NCBI GenBank assembly: GCA_003116875.1
Contig: BCKT01000002.1
Span: 1,984,001 to 2,048,000 of the forward strand
Direction: 5' to 3'
Source of the DNA: Takashimella koratensis
Lineage: Eukaryota > Basidiomycota > Tremellomycetes > Trichosporonales > Tetragoniomycetaceae
DNA: 64,000 bases
Both the position numbers and the translations under genes were made by a program. Below the pieces are notes generated by a model, which worked only from the letters and a program-made list of their open reading frames with translations, was not told the DNA's origin and did not search any database. Below, piece after piece: positions 34,101 through 45,800 of the stretch; the first letter of the stretch is position 1; every line of letters starts with the position of its first letter.

Positions 34101-37100
34101 ACCCTTTGATATTTCCATCGCAGATAACCAAGAGGAGTTTGCGTTTATCGTCGTATCGGAGCTTAACGAGGGAGTCGATGGTGCGGCGAAGCGAGTCCTC
34201 ACCCTCGGTGTAGCAAGGTACTTGACAGATGACGAATTTATCGTGGTTTTCAGGAGCGCGGGACGATCCGAAATGAAGTGCTGCGAGGAATTTGAAGGCG
34301 ATGATAGCGACCATGATACAGGATAGAGCGAGGAGGATGTAGGTTGAGAATTGGCATTGAGGGGAGTTTCGACTATCGACTTTCCCAATGACGAAGAGGT
34401 TGCGTAGGCAGGCTTTTTGGGAATCGACGTCGATAGTACCGCTCAGTTGGTTGAGGAGGGTGGTGATATCTTGGCCCGAGTTGTACTGGAACAGGGAGAC
34501 GACTTGAGTCGCCATAAACTCGCGCTGAGCAGTGACGTCGGATGTGATATCGCTTGAATTGGGAGCCTGAACACCGCCTCCGCCTTGCTGGATGTAGGTC
34601 GACATCTCGTATACGAGATCGTCGATGATCGCGACGGCTCGACCAGATGATGCCATGCTCTTCAAGTCCTTGGTCGTGTAACCCATCCATCCGACTTTCC
34701 ACCTCGATCGTAAAGTGATCATCGACTCCTGATACCAATCCGGTCTCGAATCATTGGTGAATGCACGGAAATCATGATACTGGGCATACACGTCGGTCGT
34801 ATTCGTCGAGTCTAGCGTGATCCAGGGTGAGATCGACCCCGAAGTTCCATTACACAGTGCCGAGACTTGAACAGGGAAGATATCCGTCGCGTCTACACCT
34901 CCATAGTTCATAAACGTTTTCTCCGGGACGACCGATACCACACTCAGATGCGTCGACGCGAACTCGGATAGATCAAAGACTTCACCTCGAATCGAAGTGT
35001 ACGCGTTGTTCGGGTTATCCTTGTAATTATGCGACGCTAGTTCGGCGGTGGTATAAACATGTTGCTGAGGACAAATCACCCTCCCGAGACCCGCGATGAC
35101 AAAGACCGTGCAGCCGCAGATGAACCAGATGATCAAATTGATGGCGACTTTCTCACGCCATGCTTGTCGAACATCTTGTCGTTTGAATTTCCCGATCCGA
35201 GCGAGGATGAATTCGGGTAGGAAAAAAGTGAGGACTTTGCATAGGAAGACCCAACGACGACGACCGATTGATTCGCGGTACTCTTCAGCGACATCCATAT
35301 CATCGTCAAGCTGCACCGCTTTCTCTCGGGGAACGTCGTTGAACATGTTCTTGGACGGTGCGTAGACTTCGGTACCCAGGCTCGAACCAGGTCCGTATGG
35401 TCCCGTACTGAGACTCGGGGTCGGTGGGTGCTCGACTTCGGCTTCTCCGCTACTCGCATCGTCGCGACCAGGGACGAGCTCGTCACGCGAGTCCTGGTAC
35501 ATTGGCTGCGCATAGTTCATCAACGGCAACGCCGAGGTCGAATCGTTCCGGATCCCAGCATCAAACACTGGCGACATAAGGGGCGAGCTACCTCGGTGGT
35601 ACGGTGAAAACGGGTCTTCCGCCGCACGGGAAACTATCGGCATGTTCTTGTTCACCAAGAACTCTGGTTCAGCCTCTCGAAGCCGATCCTCAAACTTCCG
35701 GAACGCGCTGTGGGACAAGAACACCTATGCAGATGTATCTGTATCAGCACACAAGTCTACCACAATCAATCCCACTCACCCTGGTCGTGCCGATACACAT
35801 GTCCGTATCGTCCATCTTGAGCACACGCTTGAGGTCGCGGAGTTGATCCACCTCTGACGCTTGAGTCGAGATCGCATGTTCCCCAAACTCTTCATCGTAT
35901 CGCTCGCAGAACTCTCCGTGGGTCATTCGGATCTCGTACACCGTTTTCTGCCTTTGGGCGATCTCGACCAGACCCAGGGCTCGGATCTGGGCACGAACGG
36001 AGCGAGTCTCAACCTGGCCTGGGATTTGCGAATCGTTGGGGCGAAGCGCGAATGCGAACCATGCTTGGGCTTGCTCGAGGCTCGACAAGAGGGTGGTGAT
36101 CGCCTGCATGTGTTGACCTGCTACACATTGGAGCTGGTGTCCCGCTGCGCCCTCGTTGTTGCCGCCACCAACGAGCTCGTCGTCGTCCTTGTCCTCGTCC
36201 GAGTTCTCCGCGACGGCCGTGAGCCGGGGCCCGCGTTTCCTCCTAGTCGACGGCGCGCGGACGGGCTTGACGGGCTGTTGGATAGCGACCACGGTCTCGT
36301 CGTTGCGCGGGTGCACGCGCGTCGCGATAGCGCGGGACGAGAAGAGGCTCTTGACGAAGGGGTTGTAGGACCCGTGGCCGTCGGCGGCGGTCGTCGTCCC
36401 GGTCGAAGTCCCACGGAGGAGGCGGAGGATATCCGCGCTGGTCTCGTTCGCGTTGCGTTCTGCGAATGACGCGGCCGAGTAGGTCACCGGTCCCGAGTAA
36501 TGGCTGATGGTGAAAGTCGCTGCTCCCGTCCTGTCGGCGTTCCCAATCTGGAAGCTGGGGTGACCGGCATGTCGCTTGCCCATGGCTTCTACCATACTCG
36601 TCTCCGATCGTTTCTTCCGCGCGTGCTCATCGAGGACATGGACAAGTCCCGTCTTCGGCTCGGTGAGCAATTTGATGCACGCCGAGTTGTCAAAGTACTG
36701 CACTCTCGCAAATGTGGGGATCTTGTCGTGTGTCGCCTCGGCGAGGGGGATCTCGTGAATCCGGTTCAACATCCAGTTATGGATCTGCTCGTTGGCGAGG
36801 TTGAAGCAGAATTGGTCGATCGAGTTTGCTTCGCGAGATTGAGACGACGGAGCGTTATTCTGCGCTCCAGGCAAGTCGACGAGGGCGATGAAGGATGCGA
36901 AAGAGTCCTTGCAGAGTTTCTGATTGATATGCTCGTTGAGCCACGAGAAGAGCAACGCGTACAGTGTCCTGGCCAACTCGTCGCGGACCCTCTCGGCGCC
37001 CTCGGGGTCGAGCACGGTCGAGCAGACTTCTTTACCGACGACAGCGGTCTTGAAAGCAAACAGTTCTTCAAGGGACGAGGTGGAGACACCGAGAAAGTCG

Positions 37101-38434
37101 GCGACGATCTCGAGAACGTGTGGGTTGGAGACCGCCGCTCCTTCATGTAGCTCGTCGCTTGTGAATTCGAGGTTACCGAGGTGTAGGATAGCCGCGAGGA
37201 GTTGGCATACCTGAGCGACGAGTGTTCTCGCCATGCCTACTGCCTTGAACGCTTGTTTGAGTTGCTCGAATCGACTCGCATCGTCTCGGTCGGATTTGTG
37301 CACCCGACTGCGGAGGTACCTGTAGTCGCTGGCGGTTCCGAGCTGGAGGTGGTTACGCTCATCCCCACTGACTCCCGAAGCAAGGTAGTAGAAGACGTGA
37401 AAGTTGCGTTCCCCGACCGAGGGCTGAGCAGAGACGCGAGATCGCTCAAGGTAGTACTCAATCGTCTTGACACCGCGGAGCATACCGGAATCGCCAAATT
37501 GAAGCTCGGTGTAGCTGCCGTACCGCGAGGCGTTGTCGTTACCGACCGTGTGGGCGTTGCCAAATGATTCGAGAATGAACTGGGTGTGTTTGGTGTTAGC
37601 GGAGGGATGATAGATTAAGAGGTAGTGTCTTTTGAATAATGGTAGAGATCAAGGCGATGAAAGGCTACACTCACCTCGGCATTGGCAGTCTGAGCACTGA
37701 TCTTGTAGCCCTTCTTCCCGGCCGGTGCATTGCTGACTTCGGAGATGGCTTTGATAGCCAGGCGTCTGAGCTCGGACTTGCCGCTCCCAACTGCTCCTCT
37801 GTGGGGCATGTCAGTGGGGCTCTAACCCGATTTGCCAATAACACCTCGTTTCTCTCCCTCTCAACCTCTATCCCTCGCTTGCTTTGACTCTTCTCCCTAT
37901 TTGACGCTCTCTCATAGTTCTTGACTCTACTCACGTAGTCAAAACCACCTGGTCCTGCCTCGTCCTCCGCATATTATAATACGCATCGAGCGCGAGCCTG
38001 AAGATATGTGGTCCAAGGGGTACCTCTCTTGGTCCGTCTAGGACCGAAGCGTGGTATTCGGCTACATAGTCTGCGAGGGCGTCGTCACTGTTGATGGCGA
38101 TGGGGTTGAGCGGGTTGACGGAGACGAGAGAGGAGGGAGAAAGAGAGGTGTAGGGTTGAGCGGAGAGGTAACGTTCACGTAGAGTCGCGAGGATGGTGTC
38201 TTCCGCGACGGCTTGGAGGGTGCTGCATGAGCCAGCGAGCAGGAGAAGAGGTTTTGGGAGGGAGGTTAGCGTGGTTCTTGGAAAGTATGCCAGGTGGTGG
38301 ATGGGGACGAGTAGGAACCGGTTCACATACGTGAGATCTGTGAAAGCTTCGAATCGGGAAACGGGACGTTTCGAGGTCGATCCCGAGGGCGGTTGTCGAG
38401 CAGACGAGGGGATCGAGTCCCACCCTGCCTGCAT
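31190..38434 (-). CDS. MCS1: Class V chitin synthase with myosin motor-like domain
   Basis: Membrane enzyme that polymerises UDP-GlcNAc into chitin, fused to a myosin head-like domain (Ustilago Mcs1 type). Exons from the start: 38331-38434, 37935-38222, 37675-37798, 35780-37579, 33832-35724, 33548-33702, 33364-33448, 32814-33287, 32548-32689, 32384-32476, 32271-32305, 32148-32203, 31190-32069 (2042 aa). Order: motor-like domain about 1-770 with P-loop GAVGSGKSE; membrane segments and a cytochrome-b5-like fold; catalytic core with the VDAD, EDRYLT and QRRRW signatures; a cluster of transmembrane helices ([18 protein letters not shown]); a disordered Gly/Ser/Tyr tail; and a C-terminal DEK-C domain. 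The donor of exon 12 is GTGTGT. Converges on MGS1. A GTGAGT near the stop could allow an alternative end. Confidence 0.94.
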
Positions 38435-39096
38435 GGTGAGTAGGGGTGGGTTGAAGAGCGGTGAGGTGGTGAAGAGGGGATGAAGGGGTGGGGGTCAGTG
38501 ATGAGAAGAGAGGGTTGTAGAGTGAGCAAAGGAGTAAAAGGGGGAATTCCAGCCCGCCTGGTTGCTCCTTGGTTGGACCGCACCGCCCTCCCGCCCTAGG
38601 TACAGTAAGGTAGGATTACGCAGGATGAAACCGAGGAGAAACGCCTCCTCGGGAAACTAAGCGGACCCAGCACGTGGGGTCTCCGCATGCCGCATCCTAA
38701 CAAACACTGGTTACATGCTTGCGACTGGATATCGGGTATATCTACATGCATACGGCTGTGGTCAGTCTCTGTCGTGTATACTACTGCACTCTGCTCTATG
38801 CATGGTCTCGGTCTCATGCTTGGCTGTGTTGACGCCTACCTGCTTTGACACCGTCCCAATTAGCCTGAAACACAAGTGGCAGGCGAAACACCTCACGTGA
38901 TGACCGGGGGTTGGGATGGGGAGACAATAGGCGTGCAGTCTTCTTGCCCCTTTCGACATGACCTCATACTCGGAGATAGGCTCGCCAGGGCCACCAACCT
39001 TGTTCCGTGTGGTCATCTTTTCGCTTGACCCACTTGCTCTTTTCATCCTGCTCATCACCCACCACTTACTTGTCCAACCCCAGCTTCCTCAACACC
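38435..39096. promoter_or_regulatory. Divergent promoter of chitin synthase and SR gene
   Basis: A 662-base divergent spacer. It has one CACGTG (38893-38898), about 200 bases upstream of the SR gene start. No other strong signal. Confidence 0.4.
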
Positions 39097-41323
39097 ATGG
39101 TACGTCCCCACCTTCATCTGTCTATCCTCGGCCCATATCCCCGTGCTCACAGCTGACCTTTGCTACAGCCAAACCGCACGTACGTTTCCACCTCGTCTCA
39201 TTTCCCTTCATCCGCCCTCATCAACTTCCCACGCCACTCTTTTACCGCATCGGCTTCTCCCCGCTCCGTACCCCCTTTGTTCATCCCTCAACTAACCTCC
39301 TGTCCTCTTCCCAACTCCCAACTCCATCCCATGCAGCGTCCTCTACGTCACCGGCTTCTCCACCGGCCTGCGCGCACGCGACCTCGCCTACGAATTTGAG
39401 CGATACGGCCGTTTGGTCCGTTGCGACATTCCCGCTCTCAAGTCGTTTGGATCGTCTCGTAAGTCTCTGTCCAACTTCTGTCTCTATCTCTATCTCTTTC
39501 TCTTTCCTTATCTCCCCATCTCTGTCTCTACCTGTCTGTTATCTCTTGTCTTTGAGTCTGTCTAGCACTGCCTGTCGAATCGTTTCTCTTGTCGTGGTTT
39601 CACTTCCATACTTTGGCTCTTGGTTCCCTCTCTTCCGCAATTTTTTTCTCAAACCAAGCCAATAATCCATCAAAGGTGGGGCGCGGTGGCACCCCTCGTG
39701 TCCATCATCCACGCCCTCCTGCCTTTGCCTTTTGCCTTGCCCTCTCTGCCTTTCTCTGTGCCTTTGCCTCTCGGCTTTTTTCTCTCTCTTTCTTTGCGCT
39801 TTGGCACTACCCCTACCTCTCTCGGCATCTGCCTTCATTCTACTCGCTACCTGTTGGTGTCGTGGTACCAGGCGTTCAGCTTGTCCAGACTCGTGAGAAA
39901 GATCTTCATCTCATGTCTTTTTGAAGTGCTCGAGACGCCGTGAGACGACGACGAGCGAGACGAGCGAGACGAGCGTCGAGCGTCGAGTGTCGAGCGTCGA
40001 GTGTCGAGCGTCGAGTGTCGAGTGTCGAGCGTCGAGTATTTGACTCAATACACGATTGTCGAGCGTTGAACCCGTCGATGGCGAGTGTCATATCCCGAGT
40101 CCGTGCGATTATCAGGCCCAAACGACGAAGCGATCGTTTTCGAGCCTAGCCTCGAGTGGAGAGTATTCCACTACCTTTGACTGCTAACTGTCGTCGGTCT
40201 ATGGCCTGACTACGTGGCGAATCGGGATCGCGAATCGTGACTCGAGAAAAGGGTGCCGGCGATGTTCTCTTCCCCTCGCCGTGTCTTCGTTCTTCGCGAG
40301 CCCGTCGAGCCGTCTGTCACCTAGACCGAGACGAGACGAGACGAGACAAGTCCCGGCGCTGAGCGAGCGAACCAGCCAGCCGCCGGTCCATTCCCCCTTG
40401 TCACCTTCTATTCGTTCCTCGTCCCGACCTTGCGATTAGCAAAACGCCGTTTTCCCCGTTTTCACGTTCTGCCTTGTCTCGTGTCCCGTCCCCCGCTCGA
40501 TCCATTTCCACGCGACTAATTTCTCCGTTCACTTCTGCTCATCTCGTTCCCCGTCACTCCTCACACGTCACATGTCACCCGTCACCCGTCGCACATCACA
40601 CGTCACATGTCGCTCACTTCACCCGCCTGTAGCTTTCGCCTTCATCGAGTTCCGTGATGATCGTGATGCAGAGGACGCCTACTACGAGATGTAAGCACAG
40701 CAGCTCAAAGTTATTGTATATAACCTAGTTTTGGTATTTAATTGTGGTTTGCTGATATCAAATGATATAGGCACGGGCGTAACATTGATGGGCGCCGCAT
40801 TACTGTTCAGTGGGCCAAACGACCCCCGAGCGCTGCTTGGCGTCAGGAAGAGTGAGTCGAGTTTTCTTTTCTTTTCTTTCCATTTACACATGTCTCGTAT
40901 CTCCTCCCGTTTCCATTCTGCCTTCTCCCTTTCCCCTTCTCCCGCACTGACCAACGTCCCCCCAGGGCTCGCCGATACGACGAACCTTCTCGTGACGGTC
41001 CTCGTCGTGGCGGTGACCGTGACCGCCGTGGTTCCCCTCCTCGTCGTGACGACCGTGACTCTCGAGACGCTCGTGATTCCCGACCCTCGGATCGGGAGAG
41101 GGACGACCGGGACGACCGAGACTCGCGTGATAGGCGCGACGATGACCGAGCCGATAGCCGCGACAGTCGACGTGATGAGAGGGATGAGAGGGATGACAGG
41201 GACAGGGACAGGGACGAGAGGGATGAGAGGGACAGGGACGATGAGAGGAATGGGAATGGGCACGCCGAGGAGGAGAGGGAACGCGAGCGTGAAGAGGACG
41301 CCGATGAGAGGCGCGATGACTAA
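39097..41323 (+). CDS. SR-type RNA-binding protein (one RRM, RD/RE-rich tail)
   Basis: Likely splicing or mRNA-processing factor. Exons: 39097-39099, 39169-39179, 39337-39458, 40633-40690, 40771-40851, 40966-41323 (210 aa). The start codon is alone in a 3-nt first exon. A single RRM runs from TVLYVTGFS (RNP2) through [16 protein letters not shown] (RNP1) to [12 protein letters not shown]. The C-terminal half is Arg/Asp/Glu/Ser dipeptide-rich, as in SR-related proteins. Intron 39459-40632 is 1174 nt, about ten times the usual size here, and carries a 7-bp minisatellite. The long opposite-strand reading frame over exon 6 is a shadow of the codon repeats. Resembles fission yeast Srp2-like proteins, but the exact orthologue is uncertain. 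Confidence 0.85.
39459..40632 (+). other. Unusually long intron of the SR gene
   Basis: Donor GTAAGT, acceptor CTGTAG. The first 450 bases are pyrimidine-rich (CT/TCTCTG). The middle holds a GTCGAGC/GTCGAGT 7-bp tandem repeat (about 39972-40037), and the end has CGTCAC/ACATGTC repeats. The RRM is interrupted between RNP2 and RNP1 by this intron, and both flanks are in phase. Function unknown; a regulated or poison-exon intron is possible. Confidence 0.7.
39972..40037 (+). repeat. 7-bp minisatellite (GTCGAGY)n
   Basis: About nine degenerate tandem copies of GTCGAGC/GTCGAGT inside the long SR intron. The reverse complement (CRCTCGA) is close to the CACTCGG unit at 57253-57294. Confidence 0.8.
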
Positions 41324-41665
41324 ACGGTTTATCAGAAGGGGATCAGGGGTTTTGATTGTGCTCGAGCTTTCAATCTCCAATCTGTGAGCAAATGACCAGG
41401 TTTGGATATTTGAACCTTGAACGCCTTTCACTCGATTCAATCCTTTTCTCGTCCTTTCCACTTGTCACCAATCGCAAAGTCTTTTTCACGCTTGTTATCC
41501 CATCCTACTTTTTCATCGGTGTTTCTTCTTCTTCTTCTACATCGGTTGTTTCGTTTTCCCGTTCCCTCTCTCTCGTTTCCCACCGCCTTTTCTTCGTCTC
41601 AGTCTACTCCTACACCATGGTTCCTTCCTTCAAATCAGTTTCCTTGTGTCTTCACCCCTTATCCT

Positions 41666-41689
<24 letters not shown>

Positions 41690-41696
<7 letters not shown>

Positions 41697-41773
41697 CCTC
41701 CCCTTCTTCCGCACGCACCCTTCTTTCCCTCCCTCTTCCCTCCCCTCCTCCCCTTTTCCCTCGTCATCATCAC
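41690..41773 (+). repeat. 84-bp exact copy of 48118-48201, ending at an N gap
   Basis: The 84 bases up to the first N are identical to 48118-48201 (offset 6428). The match stops where the left side becomes a pure C run and, on the right, at the gap itself. This is most simply a misplaced gap-edge contig end; a true duplication is less likely. Confidence 0.85.
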
Positions 41774-41860
41774 NNNNNNNNNNNNNNNNNNNNNNNNNNN
41801 NNNNNNNNNNNNNNNNNNNNNNNNNNNNNNNNNNNNNNNNNNNNNNNNNNNNNNNNNNNN
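41774..41860. other. Assembly gap (87 N)
   Basis: Run of N between the copied 84-bp block and unique sequence. It lies in the intergenic region downstream of the SR gene, so no coding loss is expected. Confidence 0.99.
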
Positions 41861-42162
41861 AAATGTCTTTGGTCGGTTGTCTGACAGGGATTCCGATTTG
41901 GAGGATCAAGTCCTAGTCCTTTGGTCCTTTGGTCCCTTGTGTCCTATCCCGAGCTTTGATGTGAGACAGGATGATAGCTAGATCTCTGTGGTTTTGACCC
42001 CAAATTGACGCGATGGAGGATGTGTTAGAGGGTTTGGAGAGGTTAAAAAAACAGAGGGTGAGAGAGAGAGAGAGCGTGGGTTTTGGTTTAAGTTTTTCGG
42101 GTGTGAGAAAAATGATGCATGCTTGTTAAAGTCCTGCTTCCGTTTCCGTTTCCGTTTCTGCT

Positions 42163-42240
42163 ACTTGTTCTTGTTCTTGTTCTTGTTCTTGTTCTTGTTC
42201 TTGTTCTTGTTCTTGTTCTTGTTCTTGGTCTTGGTCTTGG
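42163..42240 (+). repeat. CTTGTT hexanucleotide microsatellite
   Basis: About eleven tandem copies of a CTTGTT unit, the last ones changed to CTTGGT. Located in the SR/STE12 convergent spacer. Its frames read as Phe-Leu or Val-Leu repeats, which are not real proteins. Confidence 0.95.
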
Positions 42241-42548
42241 TAGTGTTTACTGTTTTTTGTTCACCGTCACTACAGATTCCAAATCGTTTGCCCCGCGGCT
42301 CTGACATGAATCTATGTAGATTCGTCATTGTCGATCGAGTCACACGTACACACGATTGATTTCACTCAAGATTGTTTGTCCCCCCCCCCCCCCCCCAAAA
42401 AAAAAAAACTTTCTTATCCTTTTTGCTTTAGTGAGAAGTGGTGAGAAGTTGGGGGAGGGTATGTATTCCCAAACAACTAGGTGAAAACAACTGATTGCAC
42501 AACTGCACTACTACGATATTATCCAAGTATCAATGAGCAAACGGATGA

Positions 42549-42600
<52 letters not shown>
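42549..42600 (+). repeat. GC/GA dinucleotide tract
   Basis: A GC dinucleotide run of about 12 bases passes into a GA run of about 36 bases and a short G run. It lies 230 bases past the STE12 stop. Confidence 0.9.
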
Positions 42601-42602
<2 letters not shown>

Positions 42603-42827
42603 AGGGCAACCAATGAACAAGCGAAGAAGATCAGACGCTATCAACCGAACCGAGAACTAAATCAAGACCACGTACTAACCAAAGAAGATTGAACTGAAGC
42701 GAACGAGGCGACTCAACAAACTATACAATCATCGGCGGACCAAACCCCCCCAAAGATCAAAAGACTACTTTACCCCTTTAACCCTCTTACCCTCTTACCC
42801 TCTTACCCTCGCTCCACCTGCGTGCGC

Positions 42828-45800
42828 CTAGTCCCATTCTCCACTAACGATCAACGCCCTAAACTCTTCTTCATCATGGGCGATATCACCACCTAATGTT
42901 TGTCCAACACCTACCCCTGCTCCCATCCTCACTCCTACATGACCATGCCCATGCCCAGGTCCGGGTCCTTGCGACGCGCTCGAGCTCGGGCTCACCGCGA
43001 GTCCCTCCGCTCCACCTGGGCTTACTACAGCCAGTCCACCACCACCACCGCCACTTGGACTGACCCCGAGTCCACTACCGCTTAGACCGGGGCTCACCGC
43101 GAACCCGCTCGTCAACATCGGGTCAAGCATCGATATCGGTTGAGTCGGGATAGGTACGGTGGCGATACTTAGACTCGGTTGACTAGGTGCCAAAGTAGGT
43201 GTGGACGGGACAGTGGACGGATTACTACCAGAGCCAACTCCAACTCCACTTCCTGCGTTACCCGCGCCGGTCGCGCCACTCGAAGAGGCGGCACTGCCCG
43301 TCGCCGCCGCCGCCGCAGCGACCGCAGCTCCGTGTCCCTCTGGGTCCCACTCGACCGACCCCGCCACCCCTGACGGGACGTCATCGAAATGTAATGGCGC
43401 CGGAATCGGTGGTGGGGGCATGAGTGCGATCCCTACCCCAACTCCTCCGACTCCTCCAACTCCCGACGCAGAAGGCGGTGCGATGGTCCCTGGTCCTGAA
43501 GGTTGGGAGAGAGCAATTTGCGCGTGTGCGTGTGGGTGAGCGTGTTGGGTGTACCCATGGAACCCTGTGTGGAGTTGGCCGTGGACTTGTGCGTGTCCGT
43601 GTGGGTGGGCGAGAGCGTGGGAGTGGCCAGTATCCTGTTGGCCTACCCCACCGTATCCGTACTGCATAGCAAACGAGACCTGCGGAGTGACCGACCTGAA
43701 CCTCGGTGGGTCCGCAACCGAGAGATGCGGGTGAACACGAGGTGTCGTCGCTGATGCGGCTGCTGAGGCCGATACTGCGGATCCAGCGGTGGAAGTGTGC
43801 AGAGCGGATGGGTCGGTAGTCGAGGTTGACTGGGATGGAGTGGGCCACGCCGGAGGAGGCATGGTCAGCCAGTCAGGAGGGACAGTGGTCGATCGTGTAG
43901 GCTGCGGAATGGGCGGGACCGTGGGCTGCGCGAAAGTGTAGATGGATCTGTGCGTGACCAAGCGGGTCGTAACGGAGAGACGGAGAGGTCAAGGCAGAAG
44001 GGAGAAGATGGGTTAACAGTGTCAGCTCGGATCTTCTCCGCAGGTTTTTGAGTGCTTGGTCCATCAAATCACTTACGAAGGCGTCGCCAGTGGTTTCTCT
44101 GGCGCTGGCGAGTCCGTAGGCCACCTTCTCACTCCGTAATCCGAATACCTCTCATCGTCGCTCATCCCCGAAACATTGGTCGACCCAGACACCACTCTAC
44201 TCCCTCCAGCCCCTGCCCCCGCCCCTGCCCCTCCCACCCCTACCCCACCTGCCCCATTCGCAGGACCCAGCACCACGGCGCTATCTTCCCTTCTATGCAA
44301 CCTCAGATGCTGCAATAGATTATCTTGCCTCGAGAACGCCCTTGAACACAGTTGACAAGGGTACGGTCGTTCTTGCGTATGAGTTCGGATATGCCTTTTG
44401 AGGTGTTCCAGGCGCTTGAAAGGGCGGCGACAAAATTCGTAGACGCATTCGTATAGACGTGTCTCACCGCCTGGCGGAGGGACGCTACCGGATGCTGAGC
44501 GGTCCGGGCTTCGGGATTCAGAGTACGTTTGGCGATCGGATCGAGAAACGGATCGGATCTTGCGGTTCATTTGCATATCTTCTAGCTCGACTTCGCCTGT
44601 GGAGATTGGATTGATGGTCTTGATTAGCTTGGATTTACACTTGAGTTTGATCGCAGTCTTCACATGATTCGTCGTCACATCATCTTGACAGCCTTGGGTT
44701 CAGGATTCGGATTGAAGGGGAAGAGCCGGGTGGAGTTTAATGAAACAACCGAATCTCACCATTGCCGTTATACGCATACGGGACCGCCGGATACTGGTCG
44801 TACTGCTGTCCGTCCATTTCCCCGGGCGTCTGATTCCTCAGACTTCCTCTGCGGCGTTTATACCCCGTCGAACCCTCGAACATGGTCTTTGAGAACTGCG
44901 GGATGGTCGGGAGCGCCACGGGTCCGCCAAACGACTCGATCATCTGGGGTTGTTGGGTGGGCGGAATCTCCATGTACGCTGGCGCGGCTTGAGGCGTGGC
45001 ATCGTACGAGCCCATTCGAGTTGACGACCAGTAACTCGGGTCCATCTCGGATTCGTATGCGCCCGCTGTGAGACTGGCCAGCGCGCCATCATCCATCCCT
45101 GTCGCGCTCAGTCGGTTTGTCAAAGGGTATACCTGATCCTGCAAGGGTGAGCAAATTGGTAACTTGGCAACACTTACAAGCACCGCCGCCTCCATCCCTC
45201 GGTTGGTGCCCATGAACTGTTCGTACAGTCCGCGCCTTGGGTCATACCTTTACATTGTTAGCTAAACACACATTCAGCCCTAAGGAAGAGAGCTCACCTA
45301 AAGCTCCTGGCAGGCTCTCCAATGACCATGGTGGTCGGCTCCTGGCCCGCCTTCTCGCGCTTGAGGTCGCGCTCCAACGCATCGAGGAACAGCCGGTCGT
45401 GAGGGACCGAGAACCAGTAGAATACCTAGGAGGAAGGTCAGTGTTTACCCGTCCCGTACCCGTCGTCAAGCAACAGGGATTACCAACTTTTTGCTGCATT
45501 TGTCAGCTTCTACCCAAACACTCGGAACCCACTTTTTTCTGCGTCCGGATACACCCGTTGCGGAAGAGGAAATCTAAGAAGGCCGACCTGGAGGCGGTGT
45601 CAGCATCATTCGGTCGACTGAGTCCCGGGTCCAGACTCACTTTGGTTCCTCGAGACACGCGTCGACTCCCGGCTTGAGGTTTCTCAGGTCGGAGAAGACG
45701 CCTTCTTCCCATTTCTTAGTGTGTCTCACCGGTCGACCAAAGGCCTCGAACCGGAACATGAGAGCGCGCACTGCATTTGTCAGCTTTGAGCGTAACGAGG

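Larger units (their letters stand above)
41324..42827. other. SR gene / STE12 convergent region with simple repeats and a gap
   Basis: About 1.5 kb between converging genes with no supportable gene. Contents: SR 3'UTR; a 28-C run (41666-41693); an 84-bp block copied from 48118-48201; an N gap (41774-41860); a GA tract (about 42060-42074); a CTTGTT hexamer array (42163-42240); a 17-C plus 12-A run (42380-42408); and a GC/GA dinucleotide tract (about 42549-42600). Confidence 0.8.

Noticed and set aside
40682..41461. 259-codon open frame on the minus strand over the SR gene
   Set aside because: It is the antisense shadow of Arg/Asp codon repeats in exon 6; the plus strand gives an in-phase RRM plus SR-like tail.
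42119..42359. Phe-Leu / Val-Leu repeat frames
   Set aside because: Translation of a CTTGTT microsatellite, not a protein.
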